Part shown: in pieces, positions 53,101 through 63,871 of the stretch
How positions within the stretch are numbered: position 1 is the first letter of the stretch
Layout: every line of letters begins with the position of its first letter
Source: Dromiciops gliroides
Lineage: Eukaryota > Chordata > Mammalia > Microbiotheria > Microbiotheriidae
NCBI RefSeq assembly: GCF_019393635.1
Contig: NC_057862.1
Coordinates: 262,026,441-262,090,440, forward strand
Length of the DNA stretch: 64,000 bases
Reading direction: 5' to 3'
Notes under the pieces: model-generated
Databases searched by the model: none
Told to the model about the DNA's origin: nothing
What the model saw: the letters and a program-made list of their open reading frames with translations, nothing else
Program-made: the position numbers and the translations under genes

Positions 53101-53160
53101 CTTGGTAAAATAGAACCAGGCCCAGGATCCTCTGGCCCAGGCACAAACACAAAACGACTG
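53101..53160 (-). CDS. POLE2: POLE2 internal exon (SRFVFVPGPEDPGPGSILP)
   Basis: 60 nt, encoding SRFVFVPGPEDPGPGSILP. FVPGPEDPG is a highly conserved B-subunit motif (phosphoesterase-like loop). The acceptor is a NAGNAG-type site (ACAGCAG); using the upstream AG keeps the frame and gives Ser-Ser at the junction. Confidence 0.93.
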
Positions 53161-53297
53161 CTGTAAACATAATACATCACTTGTTACTTAACTACTAATA
53201 ACAAAACAAAACAAAACAACCCCCCCCCAAGCAATTAAACTACTTTTTGGCAGGAATGATTTAAATATAGACCATTACAATTTTTTAAAAAGTCCTG

Positions 53298-53447
53298 GGG
53301 GGCAGCTAGGTGGGGCAGTGGATGGATAAAGCACTGGCCTTGGATTCAGGAGGACCTGAATTCAAATCCAGCTTCAGAAACTTGACACTTACTAGCTATG
53401 TGACCTTGGGCAAGTCATTTAACCTCACTGTCCTGCAATAAATAAAT
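53298..53447 (+). mobile_element. CORE-SINE with 10-bp duplication
   Basis: aaaagtcctg at 53288-53297 and 53448-53457. Confidence 0.94.
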
Positions 53448-53689
53448 AAAAGTCCTGCTGAATCTGCTTTTGTCACAAAGAAACAAAGTAATGACAGAAA
53501 ACATACATGTAATATGTAGAGATCAATTTATAGATTACTGGGTACAAGATTTTTTTTTTTGTGACAGTTATGTGGAGCACTCAGGAAAAATCAACACCCT
53601 CCACAAATGGCTGTCAAGACCAAAAAAAAAAAAAAAAAGACCCCCTTTGCTGTTAACCTTTGAATGAATCAATGAAATAGCATTTCTTT

Positions 53690-54130
53690 GCTCACTATGT
53701 GCAAGGCACTGGGGATACAAATGAAAAAAATAAAACACCTGCTCACAAGGAGCTCTTCATCAGGTTCATTAAAAGGGTGAACCCTTCAAAAATGAATGAA
53801 TTTCAAAGACTACCTATTTGCAGAAAAAGCATCTATAGATGGGCTTCATGTAATCTCAGTTAGATACCCATATTTGACACCAAATGAATAGAAATAACAT
53901 CAAAGGAGCATTATTAATTTGCTTTGCTGTTACACTCAACGGACCATGGGACCGTTCTGTCTAACTTTCAGATGGCAACCTTCCATATATGTTGTCTTCC
54001 CCTTTAGTATGGAAGATCCTTGAGAGCAAAGACTCCTTGCTTTGCTATTTGTAACCCCAGTGCTTTGTAAATAGTGAGCACTTAGCAAATAATTCATTTA
54101 TTCATTTATCCTAGTTGCACTCCTCTGGAT
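53690..54130 (+). mobile_element. L2/MIR-like relics
   Basis: ggcactggggatacaaatga (53705), and agtatggaagatccttgaga to gagcacttagcaaataattc (54005-54095), the L2 3' signature. Confidence 0.6.
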
Positions 54131-54471
54131 GTTTTCCAACTTATGAAAACTCTTCCTAAAATGTAATACCCAGGAATGAATATACTATTCTAGATGTGGT
54201 CTCAGCAGGACAAAGTAACCTTGGATAATTACCTCTTCATTCCTGGAAACTAAGCCTTTCTTAATGCAGTTTAAGATTGCCCCATTTTTTCTGGCTGCCA
54301 TCTCACACTACTGACTCATATTGAGCATATAGTCTACCAAAATCTCCACATCTTCTTCACGTGAATTGCCAATGTCTTACACTGTATGTAAGGCTTTATC
54401 AGTACAAAGTACTACATATTTTATCTCATTTGATCCATATAGCAACCTAATGAGATATACAAGTTGTTGGG

Positions 54472-54626
54472 GTTTTTTTTGTTTATTTTTGGTGAGGCAA
54501 TTGGGGTTAAGTGACTTGCCTAGGGTCACACAGCTAGTAAGTGTTAAGTGTCTGAGGCCAGATTTGAACACAGGTCCTCCTGACTCCAGGGCTGGTGCTC
54601 TATCCACTGCGCCACCTAGCTGCCCC
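54472..54626 (-). mobile_element. CORE-SINE
   Basis: ggtgaggcaattggggttaa to gccacctagctgcccc. Confidence 0.94.
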
Positions 54627-54648
54627 CTACACGTTTTTATTATCCCTG

Positions 54649-54812
54649 GGTTTTTTGTTTTTTTTTTTTACTCTTTTTTGGCCAGGCAGTGGGGGTTAAG
54701 TGACTTGCCCAGGGTCACACAAGTAAGTGTCAAGTGTCTGAGGCTGGATTTGAACTCAGGTACTCCTGAATCCAGGACCGGTGCTTTATCCACTGCGCCA
54801 CCTAGCTGCCCC
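54649..54812 (-). mobile_element. CORE-SINE with 11-bp duplication
   Basis: tattatccctg at 54638-54648 and 54813-54823; lies 22 bp from the preceding SINE. Confidence 0.95.
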
Positions 54813-54929
54813 TATTATCCCTGTTTTAAAGATAGGGAAACTGACATTCAAAAAAGTGAAGTGACCTCCCCAATGTGAGATAGCTAGTCATGTCAGAGGC
54901 AGGTCTTGGACTCTCCCCACCTAATCCCA

Positions 54930-56140
54930 ATTACAGTGGCTCCAATATTCAGACCCTCCAGTCATTTTTCCTTTCTCAAGAAGTTCAGCACCTGGTTCAC
55001 CTTTCTCTAATTCTCATCTTCTGCCCTTATACTAGGAGACCTCAGTAGTCACACAGATGCTTCCTCAAAGCTCCCTAACTTTCTTAAATCCCATGACCCA
55101 CTCCTTCACCTTAGGCACACACCAGGATAGTCATACAATAGATCTCATCATTATCCATAAATGTTCCAATTCCCTAATTAGAAACTCTTGACATTCTTCC
55201 CCTGTCTGACAGTAACCTATTGGCTGTTCCACCTTTCTCTATGCCCCAACTCCTCCTCAGCTCATCCTTTACCCTCAATCAAAACATCTAACCCCACTCC
55301 ACTCAGTAACTTTTCAGACCATTTTTGCTCTGACTCCCTCCTTTCCTCCTCCTTCTGAACTCTATAAACTGTCCCCTGTTCTTGAATCTCTTGCCCCCTC
55401 TGTCCTATCAACTCATCTTTTTCCAAATCGTAGCCCTGGATCCACTTGACGCAGTCCTGCTCATAAGACACTGAATGCAGTGGGAGGAAGTCTCATAACT
55501 GTGTTGACTGGGTACATTACAAATTGTACTGTCCAACCTCCACTGGACCCTTACTGCAATAAAGCAGTCTTTAAAATTCCTTGTCACTGCCCACAGAACC
55601 TTCCCTTTCCCCAAGCCTCCTCTACCTCTCCCTTCCCCTCTCAGCTGAGTACCTTGCCTCTTCTTTTTTTTTTGGTGAGGCAATTGGGGTTAAGTGACTT
55701 GCCCAGGGTCAGACAGCTAGTAAGTGTCAAGTTTCTGGGGCCAGATTTGAACTCAGGTCCTCCTGCATCCAGGGCCGGTGCTGCACTGCGCCACCTAGCT
55801 GCCCCTGGTACTTTGCCTCTTATTGACAATTGAAGAAAATTGAAACCATTCAACTGTGATATCTCTTCCCATTGCCATCATCTCAAAGCCCTTTTTGACA
55901 TCATTTCCTGTTTTTCCCCCCAGTGTCAGACAGAGCAAAGGCAACCTTTTAACAGTATGTTTGATCCCATGCCTTCCCATTTTCAGCAGACTGTATCTGC
56001 AATCATCCTCTCTCAATCTCAAATCTTTAACCTCTTCCTATCTACTGGTTTCTTCCCTACTGCCTCCAAACATACCCAAGTCTCATCCAAATTGTCACTA
56101 CACTGTGTGCACTTTGTCTTGCTGGGGTGGAAGTGGAGAT
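54930..56140 (+). mobile_element. L2 LINE ORF2 endonuclease-region relic
   Basis: Plus-strand text ctaggagacctcagtagtca and aatcccatgacccactcctt matches the L2 EN segment (LGDLS.H.D..., SHDPLLH...). Pyrimidine-rich L2 sequence follows. Frames are thoroughly broken. Confidence 0.7.
55664..55805 (-). mobile_element. CORE-SINE in L2
   Basis: gtaccttgcctctt / gtactttgcctctt flank it; small deletion in the 5' part. Confidence 0.93.
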
Positions 56141-56694
56141 AAGCTCCCCCTCTCTATAAAATGCTCCAGTGGTGTGCTTCTCAAATAGCCTCTGACAACC
56201 GAAGCCCAACTCCTGGCCTTCTCATGGTGGAACTTTTTCCACTAACGAGAGAAGGGGTGAAGGCGAGTCACTGGCGCCTTAAAACCAGTCACTTCGGGTA
56301 GGTGGGGCTTGTTAGCCTTGGCAGGCAACCCGCCTAGGGGAAGGAACCCTGATTTTAAACCTCCACTGCCTTGCGGCTATACCCATATATGGGAAAGGCT
56401 TCAGGAGTTAACCCTGAGGAAAAATCAGGAGTCGGAGTCCTTTAGGCAGTTGGATGTTGGACATCACATCCCTCTGGCAACTCCTGTGGTGGCACTGGTG
56501 CCAAACTGTATTGGCTCTGCCTCTCCTTTGGATCCACCAACGTCACGGAGAGGGAAAACCTGCTGCATGGGCAACAGCTTGTTTTCCATATTGATCCGCC
56601 CAGGCCAGCGCCCTGGTGAGGACACTCCAGCTGCTCCTCATGGGGTAGATATAACACAGGATGCAGCAGTTACCGGTTATAAGTCACTCAGGAG

Positions 56695-56859
56695 GGGGCA
56701 GCTAGGTGGCGCAGTGGATAGAGCACTGGCCCTGGAGTCAGGAGTACCTGAGTTCAAATCTGGCCTCAGACACTTAACACTTACTAGCTGTGTGACCCTG
56801 GGCAAGTCACTTAACCTCAATTGCCTCACTAAAAAATTAAAATTAAAATAAAATTAAAA
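56695..56859 (+). mobile_element. CORE-SINE with 15-bp duplication
   Basis: taagtcactcaggag at 56680-56694 and 56860-56874; inserted in the (TAC)n-tailed element. Confidence 0.96.
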
Positions 56860-56965
56860 TAAGTCACTCAGGAGCTGTGGCTCCCATATCGTACTGCACA
56901 GCCACACTGTGGCCTGTGGCTCTTCAAGGCGCTGATCCATAGTCATCCGCGACTGGTGGAGGCCG

Positions 56966-56966
56966 C

Positions 56967-57018
<52 letters not shown>
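56966..57018. repeat. (TAC)n microsatellite
   Basis: About 17 perfect units; probable 3' tail of the element to its left. Confidence 0.96.
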
Positions 57019-57019
<1 letters not shown>

Positions 57020-57182
57020 GTGTGTACTTAATGAATATTCAGTGGTATAGATTTTCAAAGGATCATAGATTTAGAGCTAGAAGGCTCCTTAGAAGCCATC
57101 TAGACCAATCCTCTCATTTTGCAAATGAGGAAACTAAAGCTCAGAGAAGTTTAAACAATTTGACAAAAGGTCATACATATAG

Positions 57183-57590
57183 CTATGTGGTGCCGTGAAT
57201 AGAGTTCTGGGCCTGAGTTAGGAAGACCCGAGTTCAAATTTTCTTTTCTTCTTTTTTTTTGCTGGGCAATGAGGGTTAAGTGACTTGCCCAGGGTCACAC
57301 AGCTAGTAAGTGTCAAGTGTCCGAGGCCGGATTTGAACTAAGGTACTCCTGAATCCAGGGCTGGTACTTTTATCCACTACGCCACCTAGCTGCCACCCCC
57401 CCCAGTTCAAATTTGACTTCAGACATTTCCTAGCTGTGTGACCCTGGGCAAGTCACTGAACCCTGTCTCCTCACCTGTAAAATGAGCTGGAGAAGGCAAT
57501 GGCAAACCATTCCAGTATCTCTGCCAAGAAAATCCCAAATGGGGCCACAGAGTAAGACATACCTGAAATGCCTGAACAACATAGCTAAGT
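57183..57590 (+). mobile_element. MAR1-type SINE with RTE-like tail, split by SINE
   Basis: tatgtggtgccgtgaataga, then after the insertion core, aaatgagctggagaaggcaa and tggggccacagagtaagaca. Confidence 0.88.
57241..57403 (-). mobile_element. CORE-SINE nested in MAR1
   Basis: agttcaaatt at 57231-57240 and 57404-57413. Confidence 0.94.
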
Positions 57591-57666
57591 GGCAAAGCTG
57601 GAATGATGGACTATAGGTTACATACATTTCCACACATGACCATTAAAATACAGTGACATAAAAAGA

Positions 57667-57727
57667 AAAACATACAAAAGAAGAATGACTGTCAGACAAA
57701 AGTTTGACTTTAAGAAGTTACAGGAAA
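57667..57727 (+). repeat. Direct repeat copy 1 (61 bp)
   Basis: aaaacatac, then gaagaatgactgtcagacaa and agtttgactttaagaagtta; the partner is at 59463-59523 with two mismatches. Confidence 0.9.
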
Positions 57728-57886
57728 TGAATTAAAAAACATGTCCAATATCCAAAGGGAAAGTTTTTATTTGTCAGGAGGTGAAGAGGAAAGCTTTTTA
57801 GGGGGTGGGAAGAAGGGAGCAGCAGTAGTAATTAAAGAAAAGCTAAGAGAGGAAAGAAGAAAAATTAAACATTAAAAATAGGGACT

Positions 57887-57997
57887 AGGGATGGCACAGT
57901 GAATAGAGAACCGGAGTTCAAATCCAGCCTCAGACACTTACCAGCTGTGTGACCCTGGGCAAGTCACTTAACCGAATTGCCTCACTAAAAAAAAAAG
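57887..57997 (+). mobile_element. CORE-SINE, internally deleted
   Basis: gggatggcacagtgaataga to ttgcctcactaaaaaa; agggacta flanks on both sides. Confidence 0.88.
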
Positions 57998-58110
57998 GGA
58001 CTAAAGAGACCTTCAGTGGAGAATACTGACAAGCAGGGCAATGTTGGTACTACTTCAAATGTACTGTATGTTATGTAAAGAATTAATCATGATTTAGAAG
58101 CCCCAGTGCA

Positions 58111-58266
58111 GGGGGCAGCTAGGTGGCACAGTGGATAAAGCACTGGTCCTAGATTCAGGAGGACCTGAGTTCAAATCTGGCCTCAGATACTTGACACTTT
58201 CTAGCTGTGTGACCCTGGGCAAGTCACTTAACCTTCACTGCCCTGCAATTTTAAAAAAAGCCAGTC
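58111..58266 (+). mobile_element. CORE-SINE with 16-bp duplication
   Basis: tagaagccccagtgca at 58095-58110 and 58267-58282. Confidence 0.96.
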
Positions 58267-58282
58267 TAGAAGCCCCAGTGCA

Positions 58283-58780
58283 TGCCCAGGTGGGGAGCTC
58301 AGGCACTGAGCCTCCTTACTGGCACAGTGCTCCACCGACCTAGAGCCAACGCCTATGTGGGCCTGGCCAAATTATAATGATAGGAAATCGGGTGAGGGCA
58401 GTCAAGTGACCTCCGGCGTCTGTTAATTCTGTCAGTCAGGGCTGCCAGCCAATTAGCTTTGGGCTGTGTGTCTGTCCGCCTTGTTTCCTGGGAGCCAAGG
58501 GGTTGCTGGTAAGTAGAAGGGAGGAGATTCGCCATTCTGACTTTGGAGCTGGAAAGCATAGGATGCAGCTGCATACTCTGTTGAGCCCTGGGTGGTGGTG
58601 TGATTCAGGTCATATTATTTTCCTTCCCCCATTCCTTTTTTTCCTTTCCCTTAATTCTTCTAATCTTACTTGTGTTTTTAATTTCGTTGTTAGTAAACCC
58701 TGTTCTGTTTTTGAAGGAGGCTATTATTGCAGTGAGCCGCCTAACTAACACTCCCCAATTAAAATTTGGCCCCTACAGTT
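58283..58780 (+). repeat. Unclassified LTR-like block
   Basis: GC-richer 5' half, then gttagtaaaccctgttctgt and an end near cccctaca. The layout resembles an LTR U3-R-U5 but no target-site duplication was found. Confidence 0.3.
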
Positions 58781-58994
58781 AAAAGGGACATACATATGTA
58801 GATTCGAAGTTGCCACTTTCAGGTCTTTCTTGTGTTTGGAAATGTTCATGTCTGTTGATTTTCTAGTTTGTAATTTTTAAGAAGTGGGGAGGTGGCATTG
58901 CACAGAAGACCTTGTTTAGGGCCCATTTCTAACATACACTGGCTGTGTGAATGTGGACCAGCCCCTTGAACACATTGTTTCAAGCAGCTCTCTA

Positions 58995-59250
58995 AGAGGA
59001 GCTTGGTGAAATGGAGAGAGCCACATACTTTGAGTCTGGATGACCTGGGTTAAAATATGGTCTAAGACACTTGATAGCTGTGTGACCCTTGGCAAGCAAT
59101 TTAACCTCTATCTGCGTCAGTGTCCCCATCTATAAAATGGGAATAATGATTGTACCAGCCTCCCAGGGGTGTTGTGAAAAACAAATGACATATTTGTAAA
59201 GAGCTTAGCACAATGCCTGGTACATATTAGGCACTTAATAAATTTTCCTT
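58995..59250 (+). mobile_element. MIR-like SINE
   Basis: cttgatagctgtgtgaccct, catctataaaatgggaataa and cttagcacaatgcctggtac (MIR with full 3' end). Confidence 0.8.
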
Positions 59251-59462
59251 TTCCCTCCCCTCTACCTTTCAAGATTATAAATTGTAGAGAAGGTACTGAA
59301 CTAGTACTATTTGTGCTAGTAAAATGATAGGTCTGGTCCCCACCCCCATCCCTAAAAAAGGAAAAAAAACCCCAATAATCCTGAAACAAGAAAATGAATA
59401 GTATATTATCTTAATTGAGGAAAGGAAAAGTTCCTCACAGATCCAATTATGTAAACATTAAA

Positions 59463-59523
59463 AAAAACATACACAAGAAGAATGACTGTCAGACAAAAGT
59501 TTGACTTTAAGAAGTTATAGGAA
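59463..59523 (+). repeat. Direct repeat copy 2 (61 bp)
   Basis: Same sequence as 57667-57727, offset 1796 bp. Confidence 0.9.
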
Positions 59524-59667
59524 ACTTATAATGTGAAACAGTGAGAAGTTAAAAAAAAGCAAAATTAGAAGTATTGGTTTTATGGTAACAGCTCTATAAA
59601 AAAGTATATCACATGTGCATTAAAATAGTATATGCTTTTGAATGGGCAATCCTAAAGATAATAAATA

Positions 59668-59762
59668 ATATTAACACATTGCCTTCAGTGTCTCTACATA
59701 CCATTTCTTTTTCTTAATATTGCCTTCAGTGTCTATATATACCATCTTTTTTTCTTAATAAA
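59668..59762. repeat. Local tandem duplication (~50 bp, two units)
   Basis: ttgccttcagtgtctctaca... and ttgccttcagtgtctatata... each end tttcttaata. Confidence 0.8.
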
Positions 59763-59777
59763 TTTTCATTAGCTTTT

Positions 59778-59934
59778 TTTTTTCCGGCAAGGCAATGGGG
59801 GTTAAGTGACTTTCCCAGGGTCACACAGCTAGTAAGTGTCAAGTGTCTGAGGCCAGATTTGAACTCAGATACTCCTGAATCCAGGGGCAGTGCTTTATCC
59901 ACTGCACCACCTAGCTGCCCCCTTCATTAGCTTT
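59778..59934 (-). mobile_element. CORE-SINE (first of a same-site pair)
   Basis: cattagctttt at 59767-59777 and 59935-59945. Confidence 0.95.
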
Positions 59935-59945
59935 TTTTTTTTTTT

Positions 59946-60085
59946 TGCAGGGCAATGGGGGTTAAGTGACTTGCCCAGGGTCACACGGCTAGTAAGTGTC
60001 AAGTGTCTGAGGCCGGATTTGAACTCAGGTCCTCCTAAATCCAGGGCCGGTGCTTAATCCACTGCGCCACCTAGCTGCCCCCCCC
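59946..60085 (-). mobile_element. CORE-SINE (second of a same-site pair)
   Basis: cattagctttt at 59935-59945 and 60086-60096. Confidence 0.95.
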
Positions 60086-60178
60086 CATTAGCTTTTAAAC
60101 AGTCACTAATAGAATTCTGTTTTGTTAAAAAAGAAGAAAAACAACAGAAACATATAGCATAGAAGAGTATATCATTAC

Positions 60179-60233
60179 CTTTGGTGAATATTAGGGTATT
60201 CACATATTATGTCTGCAAGAGCCTTCAGGGAAT
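60179..60233 (-). CDS. POLE2: POLE2 internal exon (SLKALADIICEYPNIHQ)
   Basis: 55 nt with acceptor TTTTAG and donor AAAG|GTAATG. It completes the split Asp codon from the preceding exon and encodes SLKALADIICEYPNIHQ; its last two bases give Ser with the next exon. Confidence 0.9.
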
Positions 60234-60860
60234 CTAAAATTTTAAAAGAATATTAAAATCAAATTTTGTATGCTTCTGGATATGAAATGAAATACCATCA
60301 AAACACTGCGATGGCTTGAACCGTTTAAATTAATGATGCAAATTATACTAATTTATAACTAAAATATAATATAAAAATGGCTTTAATCTGTCAGTTAACT
60401 ATTTGGAATCTGGAATGTATTTTCCCAAGTTATAAAATTGATGGTTAGGTTCTCAAACAAAATTGCAAAAACCTGTTTGACTCATAACTGAGCTTATGTG
60501 GTACTTTCCTTTTTTTTTGTGGTGCTTTCCTAATAAGTGATACTGAACCTAACCATTATCTGCAATCATTTTTCTATAGAATGTTCAAAATGCCAACATA
60601 AAAGAGACCAAGAACACATTTTTCTTTAGTATAGGAAAATAAGGGACTCCTACTCTTGCCTCAGGGACTGACTGATTGCCCAGGCTCCAAACAGGTTGGA
60701 AGCAGGGTGGACAAAGGCAAAGATGAAAGCTGATGAGCTAAGGTACTACCAAAGTAAACCTCCTTTTGGGCAGCTCTTTAATAACTGGCTAGACAACTGC
60801 TTCAGATTAGGATTTCTGTTCTCTGGCCTACAGATTATCATATTTAAACTCCTGTCTCCA

Positions 60861-61022
60861 TGGGGCAGCTAGGTGGCGCAGTGGATAGAACACTGGCCCT
60901 GGATTCAGGAGGACCTGAGTTCAAATACAGCCTCAGACACTTGACACTTACTAGCTGTGTGACACTGGGTAACCCCAATTGCCTCACCAAAAAAACCCAA
61001 ACAAACAAAAAAACAAAAAACC
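60861..61022 (+). mobile_element. CORE-SINE
   Basis: ggggcagctaggtggcgcag to a C/A-rich tail; small deletion in the core end. A second, truncated core piece is at 61094-61140. Confidence 0.92.
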
Positions 61023-61194
61023 CACTCCTGTCTCCAAAGCAAAAACCAGAGTAAAACTAGTCAAGGTATTGTAGGTATATTAACAAAGAAGAAAACTAGC
61101 TGTGTGACCCTGGGCAAAAAAAAACAACAAACAAACAAAGAGGAAAGAGACAAAGAATAAAATGCAAGAGCTAAGTGAAAGTCCTATGTAAGTG

Positions 61195-61440
61195 TTAATA
61201 ATGGGTAAAATACTATGAGGATGATAATAATAATTAGCATTTTTATAATACATTAACATTTGCAAAGCACTTAACAATAACCTTATGAGGTAGGTGCTAT
61301 TATTATTCACATCAGAAAAGCAAGGCTGAGAGAGGTTGCTGCCCAAGATCAAACAGATTTTAAGTATAGGAGTAAGGATTTGAACTTGGGTCTTCCTGAT
61401 TCCAAGTCTAACACTCACACTGTACCACCTAGTTGCTCAA
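61195..61440 (-). mobile_element. MIR-like SINE
   Basis: aataaccttatgaggtaggt, then gatttgaacttgggtcttcc; minus orientation. Confidence 0.75.
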
Positions 61441-61477
61441 GTGATCCACACATTTTTTTGTTGTTGTTGTTGTTTGT

Positions 61478-61616
61478 TTTTTTGGTGAGGCAACTGGGGT
61501 TAAATGACTGGCCCAGGGTCACACAGCTAGTAAGTGTTAAGTGTCTGAAACCGGATTTGAACTCAGGTCCTCCTGAATCCAGGGCTGGTGCTTTATCCAC
61601 TGTCACCTAGCTGCCC
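61478..61616 (-). mobile_element. CORE-SINE inserted in MIR
   Basis: TTG-rich tail, core and ctttatccactgtcacctag; tgatccacatattttt-like sequence is duplicated on both sides. Confidence 0.93.
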
Positions 61617-61739
61617 CTGATCCACATATTTTTGATTTTGTATTCCATCAGTAAAGTATGAACACATATTTACAATACATGTATATTTATTTTAAAATCA
61701 TATAAGACTATACTAATATTTATTGTACTTTGTAAACAG

Positions 61740-62060
61740 GAAACATCACAAAAAGATTAAAGGATGAGGTAAAGATGAAATAACATTTCATCTTAGAGTC
61801 AGTAGGGAGCCACTGATGTTAATTAAATAAGGGAATAAAATTATCAAATCTACCCTTTAGGAAAACCACTTTGGCAGCTCTGTGGAGAAAGGCTTGGAGG
61901 TAAAAGGCTAGAGGCAAGAGCATCAAAGAAGAGGTTATTGTAATAGTCCAGATCAGAGGTGATGCTGGCTTGAAATAGGGTGATGTAAGTAGAGCAAAGG
62001 GGACATATGCAAGTGGTATTGTAGAGACAGGAAAGCCAGGATGAGAGTAAGGAATTAAAG
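61740..62060. repeat. Old dispersed repeat, unclassified
   Basis: aaccactttggcagctctgt, then taatagtccagatcagaggt; a very old mammalian repeat also seen at 28330-28560. Confidence 0.4.
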
Positions 62061-62639
62061 ATGACCTTGCAGAGGCAAACCTGGATGGCACCATGATAAT
62101 TATAAGGAAGTTCAAAAGAAAGGTGATTTTGGGGGGGGGGGAATAATTAATGTATCTGCTCATCCTGTGAGACTGTCACAAGGAAATCAAAAGGGGGAAC
62201 TGAATGGTCCTCTAATTGACTGGTCACTGCCCAGAGCACAGCGAACGAAAGTGCCTGTAACAGCCACAAGTTGAGCTGGAGAGCAGGAAGGGGTGGGGGT
62301 TGGGGGTATGGCTTGCTCTGGGTACCATGATAGTTGAATTGCCCTGGTACACAAATGCCTCAAAATGACTGAGGAGTTTAGGAACTTACAGAGCTTCAGG
62401 AGGGGATAGAATGGGGTGTGGTTATGTAAGGTCATGGTCTCCTTGCATTTAGGCCATGATTCCCATTTTATGGAAACCACTGTACTAGAGGGGAAGAAAG
62501 AGGGCTAGGAATAGTAATGATGAAGAGTAGTCTTAGCAGAAAATTATTATTCTTATCTCCACCAAAACCAGAAAGAGAGGGAAATGCCAGGCACTGCAGT
62601 GGCAAATGAAGAAATCTCTATAGCTGTCAGCCATCCTTA

Positions 62640-62890
62640 GGTTCATAAGAACATAGTTACAGAGTTGAAAGAGACCTTGATTATCAGCTATTCTATTGCC
62701 CTCATTTTGCTGGTAAGGAAACTCAGGTCAAGAGGGACAGTAAAATGTAAGCTCCTTGAGGAGAAAGGACTGTCTCCTTATATAGTTGTATTCCCCTTGC
62801 TTAAAGGATTGTTTCCTGATATAGTTGCCATCCTCTCACCCTCAAAATTTTCTAGTATACAGTAGGTGTTTAATGTTTGTTGATTGCTTG
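62640..62890. mobile_element. MIR then L2 3' end relics
   Basis: tgctggtaaggaaactcagg (MIR-like) and taagctccttgaggagaaag to acagtaggtgtttaatgttt (L2 3'). Confidence 0.65.
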
Positions 62891-62899
62891 ATGCACAAG

Positions 62900-63280
62900 G
62901 TTAAAAAAGATGGTAAATAGCAGAACTGTGATTTGAAACTAGGAACTTTGACTTCAAATCCTGGACTTTTTCTATTATACAGGGTAGACCAAAAGTCACA
63001 AAGGGGTTTCAATATTTAACGACTCCTTTTTTTGGTTTGTTTTTAATTTAAAATACCATAGCATCATGTAGAGTACATATAGGAAATGAATTTGTTATGT
63101 GTGAAAAAATCAAATCTCATAAATGGTGAAAAATAAAAAATAATTTTCAAAAAGTTATTAAAACAATGTGACTTTTAGAACACCCTGTACAACATAAGGA
63201 GGGCTTAGTCATGGAATAGTTATCACTTTTATACACAATTTGATTTATGAAAACATTCTCGTATTTCTTATTTGTGTCTT
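62900..63280. other. Unassigned POLE2 intron DNA
   Basis: MIR-like start, then AT-rich text with ataatttt/caaaaagttatt segments; nothing further recognised. Confidence 0.35.
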
Positions 63281-63304
63281 GTTTTTAAAAAGATCCTTCA
63301 ATAC

Positions 63305-63394
63305 CTTTCAATGACTGAATGTGATTTTTTCCATACGGTGCAGATGAAAAATTTCCACAGAAGATGAAACAGGTTGGAGGTACAGAAGAATAGC
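63305..63394 (-). CDS. POLE2: POLE2 internal exon ([16 protein letters not shown]...)
   Basis: 90 nt: two bases completing a codon, 29 codons, then one base. It encodes [20 protein letters not shown] and on to HIQSLK; acceptor CTTAG, donor AAAG|GTATTG. CGNF is at the family position equivalent to the GDxxG-type motif, in its non-catalytic form. This is the most 5' exon in the window. Confidence 0.92.
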
Positions 63395-63522
63395 CTAAGG
63401 AGCATGAAAACAAATAAAGATTACTTTTTAATGCAAGAAGTCTATTTATAAACACATTAGCAATGTACATCATGAGGTTCCTTAGGACAAAGGGTAAGGA
63501 CATTTTTCAAAGTCTAATCAAA

Positions 63523-63671
63523 GGGGCCAGTAGATGGTGCAGTGGATAAAGCATTGGCCCTGGATTCAGGAGGACCTGAGTTCAAATCTCCCTCAGACAC
63601 TTGACACTTACTAGCTGTGTGACCCTGGGCAAGTCACTTAACCCTCATTGCCCTGCAAAAACAAAACAAAA
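63523..63671 (+). mobile_element. CORE-SINE with 15-bp duplication
   Basis: caaagtctaatcaaa at 63508-63522 and 63672-63686. Confidence 0.96.
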
Positions 63672-63871
63672 CAAAGTCTAATCAAATTGATAAATTGAAA
63701 TAAAGCTGTCACTTTCCAATTTGATAGAACCTGCTTGTCCTCTGCTGTAAAAATCTATATCACCTCTACACTATGATGAGGCATTGTATTTGTAGAAATC
63801 ACTGTTCTTATTTATTAGCTTCAAAAATCTTTTAAAAATGTTTTACTGTTAAATCATTATAAAAACTGAAT

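Larger units (their letters stand above)
56155..57018 (+). mobile_element. Unclassified element ending in (TAC)n
   Basis: A GC-richer block (from about 56155) with ggcaggcaacccgcctaggg, gcggctatacccatatatgg, catcccctctgg-like and cgcgactggtggaggccgcc, ending abruptly in about 17 TAC units (56966-57018). The short-repeat 3' end suggests a non-LTR element of RTE or similar type. No protein domain could be read. Confidence 0.4.
47598..63394 (-). other. POLE2: POLE2 gene, 3' part (last eight coding exons)
   Basis: POLE2 is the non-catalytic B subunit of replicative DNA polymerase epsilon; it has a calcineurin-like (inactive phosphoesterase) fold and an OB domain and binds the POLE C-terminus in the nucleus. 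Eight exons join in one frame: 63394-63305, 60233-60179, 53160-53101, 53018-52941, 51814-51706, 51080-50904, 48868-48801 and 47607-47598. Together they encode about 214 residues matching the C-terminal part of the family, including the phosphoesterase-like domain. The 5' exons lie beyond 64000. Confidence 0.95.
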
